From positions 64,325,640-64,389,639 of the forward strand of contig OX104112.1 in the NCBI GenBank assembly GCA_944474755.1: DNA of 64,000 bases, written 5' to 3'. This document shows positions 1-13,800 of this stretch, piece after piece. A model generated the notes under the pieces. The model searched no databases. It was given only the letters and a program-made list of their open reading frames with translations, and was not told the DNA's origin. Positions within the stretch are counted from its first letter, which is position 1, and every line of letters begins with the position of its first letter. Source of the DNA: Limnoperna fortunei (taxonomy: Eukaryota; Mollusca; Bivalvia; Mytilida; Modiolidae). Position numbers and translations under genes: made by a program.

Positions 1-1287
1 TCAGGATAATATTGGGATTTGGCATCAAAAGGTGTGTTGGAGTACCAAGTTCCACCAATCTCTTCAGGTTTTTATTCCCTTCAGTTTTGGTTGTCAAAAC
101 AATGAGAAGATGAGACCTATTCTGGACCTTTTGGTCCTGAATCAGGTTTATCAGATTATCTTTTCTTCCTGGGATGTGGACTGTTTCAAACCTGTATTGC
201 TGTATCAGTTTTGCTCTGGTTTGCAAGACTTTTTCAGACTTTGGTGGCTCTTCTGCACACCTAGTTTATTCAGGTTCACTGTTTCTTATAGTCATGTACA
301 GTACCACTGTAGTGACTTATTATAAACATCCGAGGTTTGAACTTTTTCTCCTTTGTAGGGAAAGATCTTTTTTGCAAGAGTATCGGACAGTCCACGGAAG
401 TACTTCTAAGACTCTAAAATGGACTATCTGTTGTTTTGGTTTGAATCCAAACTATGTGTTTATTTATCAACTCCTTTCTTACAGATATATGATTTCTTAT
501 GTATATTGTTCATGAAGTCTTTTTGTACCCTCCTCTATTAAGAGTTGAATTTCAGCAATTGCTGATGTATTGACCTTGCTTGAGGTCGGGTTCTTTGCAG
601 AAAACAATTTTTGACGCTGTTATGAACTGTTTCGTGTAATGTTCCAAACAAGGACTACTGGTACATGTGTACCTCCTTGGGATTTGGATTATTTTAGTGG
701 CCTTAACCTTTATTCTTTGTTTCTCTGAATCTTGTATGTGAATTACAGCATACAAGTCGAGAATTACAATAACAGACTCCTTTTCCTAGCCAAGATTCAA
801 CTTGCAGGAAAAGTCTATGACACTGTCACCTTTCTGACCTTACCTCAGAGGTAAAATTTTATGTAGGTGATAAGAGTTTTTTCCAATTATAATCTAGCTG
901 AAGTATTTGTCTAGGTTTTCTAGCTTGAGAAAACCTATCTTTTACCCGTCTTTATCCCTTTTAAGAAGGGAATTCTGGTTTATTTCTGCTAAATGTTTCC
1001 TTCTTGGATTTGTTAAAACTTTCATAGCTTTTAAGTCTGCTTCTCAAACTTTCTCAAGCTTCTAGTTAAGCTCATTGAATTTAGAGCGTGAACCTCCTCC
1101 TGGTATATTGCTAATCTTCCTTATTGGAGGTTTTGTAGGCAGTTAGTACGTTTTAACCACTTCTTACGCTCTATACCCTGTTTTGTAACAACCTTTTGCT
1201 TCGCACTTGTCTTTATGGCTCAGCAGGTAATGCACATGGTCCCCCAATTTTCAGGGGTATTCAGCATTACGTTAAATTCAGTTTATG
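1..1287 (+). other. Intergenic, possible degenerate retroelement
   Basis: No intact gene. A short stretch near 100-160 reads MRPILDLLVLNQVY, similar to the reverse-transcriptase motif RPxLDLRxLN. The frame is interrupted and nothing else is recognisable. Treat as a possible decayed retroelement fragment. Confidence 0.3.
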
Positions 1288-1606
1288 TCTAAATTTATGA
1301 TGGTAACGTATTTATTGTAATAAAAACTCAATTCTTAGAATTAAAAGTTGGTTTTGTAAACTAAATACTTACCATCATAAATTAAAGGTCCCTCCCACCT
1401 CCCCTTCATCCCCCTCTGGGAACTGTCTGCTCGGTTCACAGAAAAATGATGGAGATTATGGTTGCACATGCGCCAGGTGGAAATGGGGGTTGTCTTAAAG
1501 GGTATTTGTTTGTATTTCCGGTTCACAAGCTGCGAATAGGGAAAATATCTAAATTTATGATGGCAAATATTTATTTTACAAAACCAAATTTTAATTCTAA
1601 AAATTT
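1288..1606. repeat. Foldback element with three related arms
   Basis: aaatttatgatggta... (1288-1335) pairs with the adjoining inverse copy (1339-1383). A third copy in the first orientation lies at 1549-1605. Arms 2 and 3 bound a 268-bp MITE-like unit with a cctccc-rich, non-coding interior. Confidence 0.75.
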
Positions 1607-4446
1607 AGTATTTGTGAAGACTCTAAATGATAAATACCTATTTAAACAAGCAGCAACCCAATATCCGATTGGATGCACAAACCATGGAAGATAATGAATA
1701 TTGTATTAACCGAGATATAGAAACTTTATATGCAAGCGCTCTTGAATTGCTACAACTCGGTCTGAATTTGACATAGAAACTTGAAATTCACTTTGATCTC
1801 AATCGGTCCTCCATGTTAAGTCAAATGTTTGTGGTTTCCTAAATTTCAGCTCATTTGGTAAAAAATCAATTTCTAGAAAAATTACCGATCGTAAATTATA
1901 TAATGATAGAACGTTTTCAATAAATGAAAGGATTAAGATTACCTCTTCCCCTGGAGTATTTCTAGTACAAATTCCGGATAATAAGATAAAGAATATAGGA
2001 ACGAGCATTTGAGAAGAGGTGGACACAGTTAGTACCCAACAGAATGCTCCATTGATTGTTTCTACTTGAGAATTGTGAGGAATATTTGAAAAGAGTTGTC
2101 ACGAATCGATAGAAGACAAGAGCCACATTCAATTATATGGTCTGAAAAACACAGCTCAATAGCCCCAAAACCATTAAGTTTAAATTGAAATATGCCTCAA
2201 CAATCATATACCGATAATTGCTCAATACCCTCTGGAAACCAATCAGCTGAATCCAAAAAGGTTGCCCCTGATTACATAGATTAACAAAGGACAATAAGGA
2301 AATGTGTATAAATAGTTTCAAATCAGATATCAGTCTACAGAAATTGATAATTATGATGAAACCTTCTTTCATAAAACTACATTATTTTATATCAGGCTCC
2401 TGGTACAGTATTTGAACTTTTGTGAGTGTTCAATTTAGTGAAGGTAAGAATGCCACTAAATTAGATATTGAAATAATTTAAAAATGTGACATAAGAATGC
2501 AAATGTCTTATGGATACTTAGAAGGCCCTAATCTAATTATAAATTTAAGATACTGACATTCCTGGGTTTATATTCGTTTTTTCCTTGCTTGTTTTTATGA
2601 GTTTTTATGCTATTTTTGTCAACTATTTTAGCGATATCATGCCATCCTTGAATTGGGAGAGAAAACCACAGTACCAGGTGTGAACTCCTTACTAATTGAA
2701 AAGGAATTGGCAATATTTCTGAATAAGTTTGGAGCCACCATCAACATACATGTTGAATTCAATGCAGAGATCATTATTCAGTAGATACGACTAACTTCCA
2801 AAGCCCTAATTATAAAAATGCCAAATTGAATAGATATTGGAACTTGACTGAAAATAAATGAACTTATTTTCAAAGGTTCTTTTAATGAAAAGAAAACAAA
2901 AGTTAACAAATAAAATACTTTGCATGTGAAGAAATAAATATATGTTAAAAAAAGAGAATATATATACATAATAAATAAGAACAATATACATGTAATCAAA
3001 TGCACTAAATTGATAAAAATAGATTACTTAATTATTACTTAATTTTTTAGTTTAGCATGTGAACTTTTTGAAAAGATTACAATTCTTTTTTTTTATATTT
3101 TAATTTAAATAGTGCTTACATTGATAATAAATTTATGCAAGATTAATTTCACAAGATTTTAATAATGCTAAACAGGAGAGCTAATGGAAAAAAACATACA
3201 GATTGCAGGGTATAATGACATTGGTGGAGATAACGTTTTGGAAAAAGTTCAAACTGGAACATTGATGGCCAATCAAATATAATAAGGAAAATTGTTGGTT
3301 TACAGCAACATTAACAAAAAGGGGGGGATCTAGTGAAAGATTTAATTTTAATTAGATTGATGGGGGATCTGCCCCACCACCCCCAGCCTCTGTATTATCT
3401 AATCCTAAGTTACACCCATGAATCAAGGTAGGTGAAAAGTTTTTTGATTTATTAAGATGAAAACAAAAAGAACCCATTAACTCATATACTTCATGTAAAC
3501 AAGGAGAACAAAACGAATCCATGTATGGTGGACTGATTTACTAAATTAACAATATTATTACAATTACCATTCAAAATATTGTAATTATCATAACAAATGA
3601 CAGGAAAGATATATCATCAGATAGTAAATATACAGATGAGGATTCTTTTTAGAGAAAAACATTAATGATGGGAAGGTTTATTGATAATTTGTAATGCCAA
3701 TGCAATGCCTACAACATAATATTGTATTATTGCTAGTACACATACAAATTACCCATAATTGTTTACACCACATTTGTAACTTGATTATTTTAACTTGGCT
3801 ACACAAAATATTTTCGCCATCCAGGGATAACAAAATTTCCATTTTGCACATTTTATAATCCATGTATTAAATGTGCACACTGACAATTTAGGGTGGAAGT
3901 AATGCTAAAAGGCAAACTTACCTATAATAAAACACTCTTACATGTTATTTGCCCTAGTTCAGTCTACAGTATATTTCTGCTTCTGTCACATGGGCACAAA
4001 ATTAAAGGTTACTTCCCACTCTGCTTTTACTATACAAAATAGAGATTATTTTAAGTAAATGTGTACAATACATATTGTTATGTCAATGATATCCAAATAA
4101 ATTTTTACAAATTATTGGTGCAGTAATATAACCTACAGCACAAATATATTGAAACAACATGACCACTATTATATGTAACATTATTGTAGCACCATGATTG
4201 TTGGGAGACTAGTGTAGGGTTTACAATACTCCCAGAGGCAACCAAAATGTTTATCTGTACTGTTGCTTTGGAACAATTAGCTATTTTCGCCATATGACAC
4301 AGTAAAACATACACATTTTTTATATCTTTACAAAGATGTGAACAAACAAATACAAATAATATAATAATAATGCTAACATAAATGCCTTAAAGGTAATTTA
4401 TAAATTAAATTTAAACAAAGAACAATGAAGAAGTTCTTAGCACATG
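1607..4446. other. Intergenic, SIDT 3' flank
   Basis: AT-rich DNA with no supported gene. It contains G/C homopolymer patches near 3320-3390 and long A/T tracts. Part may be the SIDT 3' UTR if a distal poly(A) site is used. Confidence 0.5.
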
Positions 4447-4787
4447 TTTATTAGGTCAAAAAGGTTGACTATGAAATGTTTAAATACTTAACCTGAAAAG
4501 GCTAAAACACAAAAAGTTAAAACAATATACATGGACACAATATTTTAGCAAAAAATATCTTCTTCAGGGTTGTCTGAGAAGTGATAACATAGACCATTTT
4601 TAATTTCTGGTCTGCTCTCCATTCCACTAAACAAACAATGTGACCAATCTTTATTTCAACTGACCCAGTGTATAGAAATATAAAAGTGAACAATAGATTT
4701 TATGGCCATATCAATCAGATAATTTACTAAAAGTCTGATTTAAGTCGATGATTTCACTGGCAGGAACCATTTCATTTTTTGAAGATA
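4447..4787 (-). terminator. SIDT 3' UTR with candidate poly(A) signals
   Basis: Read on the minus strand, AATAAA occurs at 4655-4650 and 4452-4447, about 135 and 340 nt after the stop codon. Further ones lie downstream. Which is used cannot be decided from sequence. Confidence 0.4.
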
Positions 4788-4850
4788 TTAAAAAACTGGG
4801 ATCTTGTCTCTTCTTGTTGAAAACAAATCATCATCTAATGTCAATAGTAT
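4788..4850 (-). CDS. SIDT: SIDT exon 22: C-terminus and stop
   Basis: Encodes [20 protein letters not shown] and TAA. TLDDDLxxxxRDKIxVF is the usual SID1 C-terminus, so the protein is complete. The acceptor is TTTCAG. Confidence 0.95.
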   Translation of the reverse strand: MLLTLDDDLFSTRRDKIPVF

Positions 4851-7800
4851 CTGAAAGACAGACAATAAAAAACAGACAAATAGAATATTTCAATTAATAA
4901 CGACTTAGTTTTCAGTAGACTTGCCTTTAGTGATTAGTCACAGTATATAGCAGTACAGGTAACCCATTATTCTAGTACTTATTTCACTAAATGGGCATAT
5001 ATGGAACAGGACTTCTGCTATATTTACCAGGGTTTATAAAAGCAATGTTTTAATTAAAATTGTGTGAATTGTTTTGAAGTTTCGTTGACATACGATAGCA
5101 TTGACTGAAGCACATTTTCAATTAAGTGTTATAGTGCGTCATGTTGAAAATGTGCTTTGGTCAGCATTATCATACATAAATAAAACTTCAAAAGAACTCA
5201 TTAAATTCTTATATTTACATTTTATTCCATTAACAATAGGTCGCGAGTCTTGATTTGAATCATGAACAATGTATTTTTGTTGATTTAAATTAAACTGTGT
5301 TTTTTGTGTACAGTGGACATTGTCATGGAAGCACATGTTCTTCAAGGTTACCGGTTTAATTGAGAAATGCAAAGAATGACTACATATCTGTAACGGTTTG
5401 AACCAATAGAAAGTTAGAATATTGATATACATGTACATGCATAAAGATTTATGTAATGTACATGTTGTATCATATTTGATAGTTTACAGGTATGCATAAT
5501 CAGTTTTGCATTGTCTTGGTTTACTTAGGTTTTTTTTGTGGAGAATTTGAGGTTAATTCGGAATCCAAATCCAATATTATCATTTAAAATGTTATTTTAA
5601 ATTATTATCTATCTGTAAAATACAAATTAGAAATAAGACAAATAGCAACATCATTGACTATTTGTCATTTATTATTAAAAATATGCAAATTTTTGCCAAT
5701 GTATCATACATACCAGAAATGAAAAGAACATACTAATGGCTGACAGGAAGTGCCAAATATCATGTGCATCATAAAATTCAAACAGAAGACAAGCCTTGTT
5801 CCCTTTTCTGGACTCAGATGGATTTAACTGTAAAAAAAATATTTACCGGTACTTATTAATAAAGATATAAATATAATTAAAAATTTCAACATTAGGGCCT
5901 CTGTATCCCAAATATATATAGTTCTTATTATTTCACTCATATCTAATTTTAAATCCTTGTTCCAAAATAATTTTAACCCGATTAAAAACTATAATACATT
6001 AAAATACTTAAACCACAGGATATTTTGTGTGAACTCAATGAAATTGTATGTAATTATTTTACTCATATCTGCAAATACAGAAAATAGATAATAAATTTTA
6101 AACAAGACCATATGTTTTTCAGAAATAGTTCCCAGAAATGTATCCTGTATAATCTACCTATACATACCTGCCACGATGTAAGACGGGCAAAAAAGAAGTA
6201 TAATGCTGGTATCCAGACAACAATGGCACAGATACAAAACAGGATAGCCAATGGGTGTAAACGCTCTTTGTTTCTTATCTACCAATACAATACAAACATG
6301 GTCAATTTTTCAGTTGTGAAGTAGTTACAATTGTATAAGAAAAACTTGGAAGGACAATGACAACTGTAATTTAGTATAAAGCTCTGGATTACCAAATATA
6401 TGCATATTTATTTCATGCAAGGATGAATATTTAACATGTCTCTGGGGACCATTAACAAGTAGAACATCTCTGGGGACCATTAACAAGTAGAACATTGACC
6501 TGTAAAATTAAATATGTGTAATAGAAATCCCCTCCCAATGCAGCAACATATATAAACATTGAAAAAACACATAGAAAAACACTTCATTCACATTCCTTAA
6601 AAAACTTGAGGGTTGAAAAAAATCTCTTCTTGTCAGAACATTAGAGTCTACCAAAACACTAATAATGAAATATATGTCATAATATCACTGCAGTACTTCA
6701 ATTGTACTGTACTGTGTGACAACTCAATAACAAATAAGACACTTCTAGCAATATAAACTATAATTACACATACCTTCATTATTGTATAATAAATAGTGTA
6801 GAACATTAGATTTCCTATAAATATGGCCAGCAGGTAACTAGCGAAGTCACCTGGCTTTTTTACAGCACCAAACACAGCACTGAAAACAAATAGATAAACA
6901 AACGTATTAAAACAGTAAAAAGGAATATCTGATGGCTACATAATAATTTCATGAATAGAGGGAGCAGAGGGCTGTTTATGATGAACTGAAAAAAATATAT
7001 AAATATAACAGAAAATAAAATATCACTTACATCAGACTTTCCTTGAATGAAAAAATATGGCCAATATTAAAACTTGTCTTTTTTTATTGCAAAAAAATGT
7101 CACATCAAGTGAGCACTATTCATGCACCTATCCATTTTAAAATCTTGGACAGGTCACTGCAGAAGAATGCTTCTATATTTCATCACTTTTAATTAAATTC
7201 CAAGGCCATTGGTATCATTAATTCTCCTCCACCATTTTCCACAGCCAATCATTCTTAAAAATAATTATCTATCAATTGTTATCTAACCATTGTGTTTTTT
7301 ATTCATTAAATTGTTTTATTACACCCCCTCCCCCTTTCCCAACTATGGCAAGAATACTAATTTCAGTAATTACAAATTAAATGATACTTACATGCTCCAA
7401 TTAATACTGTTTCCTAAAACCAAGAAAATAAACCTATCCTGCAAAGGGAAAAAAAACCAAAAACAATGATCTTCAGCTCTCCCAAATTTTAACAAAAACA
7501 TTCTGTGGTATAATTTATTTTTTTAAATTACATGTAAGTTATTTTCATAACATTAATATAATTTTGTTAAGAATTTCATTTGTTATCTTCTATACAGTAA
7601 ACATGTATACCTAAGTAGGTCTAAATTTGACAAACCTTGTAGACAGGTCTAGGACAGGTAAAACAATTCTGCCTGATCTGAATCCAGGTATGGACTAATA
7701 TTCCTTTGTTTAACTTCCATCTTCCCATGTAATATATGTAAACACTCATACACAGACTCCCTAACATGTGGCAAACGGCAAACACGAGCCAGAATATTTC

Positions 7801-10800
7801 AGTACTATAAAGCTATAATATAACAATACCAATGTCCAGTAAATTCTTTAAAACAAACCAGAATATCTCAGTACATTAAATATAGACAAAATAAATGCAA
7901 TACATGTATAAGCAAGAAATGTAAATCCCAGTAATAGAACAACACAGATAAAATAAAAATTTACACAAATGTTTGGCAGAGTGGTGCAGTTAATATTTGG
8001 ACAAGATGGCATTAAAACATTAATAATGCTTGTTGTAATTTTTAGTTAAGGTCACATGATTATCTCATAATGTAAGTTATCACATTAAAATGTTGTCGCC
8101 TGACACTGGTACTAAAATTAACTACTGATGACTTAAAAAAAGTGCAATGAAGAACAGAGAACAGCGGAAACATTAAAGTGAAAGAAAACCTCAAGTAATG
8201 GAGGGTCACTGTCTTGTCTGTGTATATCTTGTTAACTTAAATGTATATATTTTATAGGTAATAACTGTTTATTTTTTGTTTGACTTTACTGTACAAATAA
8301 TTATGTAAAAATGTAATGATTTCCTTACCACCCCAATAACAGCAACTAATATTACAAATGCCATAAAAATATATGATGTATGAGCTTTGGCACTTATATC
8401 AGGATGTCTCGACTGGTAAATCTTCAACATACACAGGCAAGCTATGATGTACATAAAGGAGGTATCTGTAATATAAACACATAATGTTGGGTAGTTTTGG
8501 TATTAATATCTGCATATTATCGCTATTTTGCAGTATTTTCCTTTTATCTTTGTGTGCGATATTATTCCATCTCACTCTACTAGCTCGCTGTCAAGACGTC
8601 GTTTAGTAAACACTGTGACGTCACAATGTTACATAACAGCGATAAACAGATTATTTACGTTTTTTTGAAACTCGATGCATTTCCTCGTCATCTCATCTCA
8701 GGGCTGTCGCCCTTCGATGAGATATGGACGAGAAAATGCATCTCGTTTCAAAAAAAGTAAATAATCTATAATTGCGACAGGTAAATCTTTAACAAACACA
8801 GGCAAGGAAGTATCTGTAATATAAACACATAATGTTGGGTAGTTTTGGTATTAATATCTGTGTATTGCGACAGGTAAATCTTTAACATACACAGGCAAGG
8901 AGGTATCTGTAATATAAACACATAATGTTAGGTAGTTTTGGTATTAATATCTGTGTATTGCGACAGGTAAATCTTTAACATACACAGGCAAGGAGGTATC
9001 TGTAATATAAACACATAATGTTGGGTAGTTTTGGTATTAATATCTGTGTATTGTGACAGGTAAATCTTTAACATACACAGGCAAGGAGGTATCTGTAATA
9101 TAAACACATAATGTTGGGTAGTTTTGGTATTAATATCTGCGTATTGTGACAGGTAAATCTTTAACATACACAGGCAAGGAGGTATCTGTAATATAAACAC
9201 ATAATGTTGGGTAGTTTTGGTATTAATATCTGCGTATTGCGACAGGTAAATCTTTAACATACACAGGCAAGGAGCTATCTGTAATATAAACACATAATGT
9301 TGGGTAGTTTTGGTATTAATATCTGCGTATTGCGACAGGTAAATCTTTAACATACACAGGCAAGGAGGTATCTGTAATATAAACACATAATGTTGGGTAG
9401 TGTTGGTATTAATATCTGTGTATTGTGACAGGTAAATCTTTAACATACACAGGCAAGGAGGTATCTGTAATATAAACACATAATGTTGGGTAGTTTTGGT
9501 ATTAATATCTGCGTATTGCGACAGGTAAATCTTTAACATACACAGGCAAGGAGGTATCTGTAATATAAACACATAATGTTGGGTAGTTTTGGTATTAATA
9601 TCTGCGTATTGCGACAGGTAAATCTTTAACATACACAGGCAAGGAGGTATCTGTAATATAAACACATAATGTTGGGTAGTTTTGGTATTAATATCTGCGT
9701 ATTGCGACAGGTAAATCTTTAACATACACAGGCAAGCTATGATGTTATATGTGTAATATATACAAATATAAAAACATAATAATGTTATAAAGGATAAGTC
9801 TCATAGTTTTTATAAATACCACTAAATGTCACAAAAGCAGACAAACTTTGTAAACAACACAAAGGTCCCTTTAGAAACAAAAATGGCTGACTTATATTGT
9901 AAAATTCTCATAGCAAAGTCGAGGATGGTTTGTGACATAAAAACAACAGGACATAGTATGAAACATAGACAGTTTATAGTGGAAAATATTTTTTCTATTG
10001 GATTTATGTAATACAAAGGTGCAATATAGAATAATAATAAAAAAAAATGCAAGCTAAAAACTGAGTGCACCAGGGGTGTGACTTTTAGTTAAGATGGATA
10101 CCAGAAAAAACTGAGAGCACCAGGGGCGTGACTTTTAGTTAAGATGGATACCAGAAAAATCTTCAAATGTATTCAAAGCCATGTCTTGAGAGTATGAATG
10201 GATGCAAAATATTGGGATTCATGATTTCATTAATGTTTTCAAGTTCAGTATCAATATTTATACCCACTTCTTTTACAACAGTGTAATGTCACTGATTTAA
10301 GTCGGAACCTTTTCCTTTATTGTTGTTTGACCTTATTAAAGTGTCATTATGGAGACTACATACAGTTTGTCCTGTATCAAAGTGTCATTATGGAGACTAC
10401 ATACAAATTGTTATAAGTAAACAGGACCAAATACGACCTTATCATATTTAACTGTTTTTTAATTATAACCAAATAAGCTTTCAAACTTGTATTAAGTAAA
10501 AGTACTTACCAAACTGAAAATTTGTATAGTTAGGACAAACATGATAACAGGCACTCATAATGCCTTCCATGATTAAAGCTAATCCCATTGCATAAAACAG
10601 CCCAAAATGTTGTGGTATACCAAACTTCTGAAATGATAAAAAAGATTGATTGTTTATTTGAATGGTGGTTAATGCCAATTAATGTTTAAGGGGGGGGGCT
10701 AAATTACCCCATGAAAAAATGCAACCATCAGTAGAAAAACTGGCAATAGTTATTTAGATTGGCTTTAGGATCACCCTGCCAGCAGTGCGACTCAAACACC

Positions 10801-13800
10801 TCAACCTCAATGTTGACAGACCACGTGATCCATTGTAGACGAACTACCTTAAAAGCTCGAACCACCAAGGTCAGCTCAGTGTGGAATTGAAATGAACACT
10901 ACAATCTTATATAAATAAATTAATTTTTAACTAATCTAGTATGTACACAGTCAATTAAAAAATCCATGAATGTATCCATAGGGCAATAGAGCTGATGTTT
11001 TCTCAAAACTTAATAAATATTAAATCAATTGTTGTAAGAAGCACATTTATTCAATGAAAATGCATGAAAGTCAACCTCATATGATCAAGGAATATTTAAG
11101 AAATAGATTATTGGGAGCGGGCTCTATGCGAATCAGAACATGGTCAGACCTTATATTTGTCAATAGTGAGGTATAAAATGAAGACAAATATATGGTCTGA
11201 CCATGTTCTAATTCCCATAGAGCCCAATTGCAATAATCTATTTCGATTCTAATATGTCTAACAATTGTTTTAAAATTTTGAAGCAGCTCCAAGAGGACGC
11301 TTTCAATGGTAATACCGTAAAACGGTGCGTATAGTCCGCATTTACGTATTGTCCGCACCCCTTTCTTGGACCAGAAAATTGCGGAAAAATTCTTATATGC
11401 ATGTACGTTCCGCACGTACAAGTTTTCACAAAACGTCTCAAGTTGAAGACATCCAAGTCCAACTTGGCCTCGCTTCTTAACAAGTTTTTACATTAATATG
11501 TAATTTATTCTCTTTTTAAATATCATTTATGTTTATACTTTTATTAATTTCAAGTGATTGTAGTAAATTAAATTAAAAATAGAGCATTCTCATATCGTCT
11601 ATTTTGATCGTTGTTAAAACGGAAAATCGCACATTTCGAAACCAAAACAATTTGTCAACTTTGATTCATCAACAAAACAAAGAAAACAAAAAGATAACAC
11701 GTTTTATTTTAATCCCTGAATGATTGCAATCAAAACATCGATCTTCAAACACATGAGGTTACATAACGACGCCATTTGCATTTTACGCAATACAGGTTAC
11801 ACATCTACTATTTTCGTATCTGTTTTAATTTTTATTCATCGTATAGAATTAATATAATATTACTAAAAATAATTTAAGTAAAAATTAATATCATAATAAC
11901 GTATAGATATGGCAGTTTGTAAAAGAATTATATTAGAATCGTACGAAAATACCGCGTATGACACTACAACAAAATGGCGACCGCCATTGACAACAATCAA
12001 CGGGACGAAAAAAACCCGATCGAGTCTGTATTTATGTATAATCCGCACGTTTCCTTTCCAACTAAAATTAAAAGAAAAAAACTGCGGACAATACGACCCT
12101 TATTACGGTACTGTTTTTTTAAACCAATCAGATATATCCCAAAACAGTATGTTAAAGCATATAAAATTGACATAAACATATATTCTCATCATTTTATTGA
12201 ATATATGTACCTTTCAAACAAAAATATTGAGAAATCTTAACGAAATTGCATTGTTCCAGTTTGAAATTTTCAGTTGAGCATAATATGACATCGGAATTCT
12301 AATTGTGACGTCATATTAATTCTAATGTAGAATTGTTAAAAAAATAATAATGTATTGGGAGTATGTTAAATCATACAAATCTCAGAATTCAGACTAAAAA
12401 AACTGCATTATTAACATTAACGATAATTATGGATAACACATAACAGTTCAAACTGCATTTTTAAGTCAGTTTTTACATTTACACAAAACGCACAGCTAAA
12501 GCAGAACGTCATATTAGAATTTAAAATCACATATACATGTAGCAAGCTAAAATCCCAAAGCAAACTTTTGCTGCATGTACCCCATTCCAAAGCATTACCA
12601 GTAATTAAACTTGTCTCTATTTACCTTGCCAAACTTCTTATCATTCTGTGATGCTTTCTTATATATAACATCTCTGAAATCACAAAATACCAAACCTTCA
12701 TACAACACTGTAATCACATGTAATTACATGTATTTCAAATGACTGCTACTTAATTGATAGTCAATTGCATCAAGCTTCTTTACGACTGTATGCAATTTTT
12801 ATGAGGTGTTGAGCAATAAAATAAAAGACTACATGATCATGATAGACATAAGATAAACAAAGTTTTTCTGCCAATATAGGAAGATATGTTGTCTAGAATC
12901 TGTACAGAGTAAAATGTTACATGACAGAACACAAATTTAATAGTTCTGTAATGTTTAACAAGAGTGGATAGAATTGCCAAGGACCATAATTTTCTCAAAA
13001 ATCATTGGACCAGACGGACATTCCAACTAGATCTGGCTTTAAAGATGGTTGACTCGCATACCAAATATCAGCTCAATATCTGCAAGCATTTAGAAAAAGT
13101 CCAAAAAATTGTTATTTTAAGAAAAGTCCAAGCAACATAATTTCATAAAAAATCATTGGACCAGAACAATATTCAAACTTGATAAGTAACTTATCATGGT
13201 TGACTCATATACAAAAAATCAGCTCAGTAACTGAAAGTGTTCAGAAAAAAAGTCCGCAAAACGTGACGAACAGACTGACCGAGGGAGTGCAAACCTACAA
13301 TCTTCTTCACCAAAGGTGATAGGGGACTAATTAAATTTTTAAATGTACTTTAATCAATATGTTAAAAACTGCCTCGAAACCAAATTGTTAACAGACAATA
13401 ATATACATGTATCGGTTTCTCTGAACACCTGATACATATTGGAACAGCCAAACCAACAGACATGGTTGTTAAATCTTAAATATTCCTACTCACCTCCGTG
13501 CAACCAGGATAAGAAACAGTATTCCAAGTAAAATATATCCGACATTACTGAAGACATTGTTAAAGGATGTAATAGGACCTAGAGGGTGGGCACATACAAA
13601 GTTGTAGTAACAGATATCCTGGTTCCCTGTCACATTTAATACCTATAATGTAACCAGATAATATACCATTATACGATTTACACATAACAGCTATATGAAC
13701 CATTATAAATATACATTGCTAGTGTACTGAAAAAATTTTAATGCCCATTCATTCATGGATCACAAAGCTTCTACTTGAAGGGTTTTCTTTGTTTAATTTT

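Noticed and set aside
8928..9725. 265-codon open frame on the minus strand
   Set aside because: It is the 93-bp array read through; a 31-codon period without a stop in one frame stays open automatically. It has no independent start or splice support.
8461..9735. CRISPR-like spacing of repeats (also 35.4 and 50.5 kb)
   Set aside because: Units are contiguous with no unique spacers, and the genome is eukaryotic.
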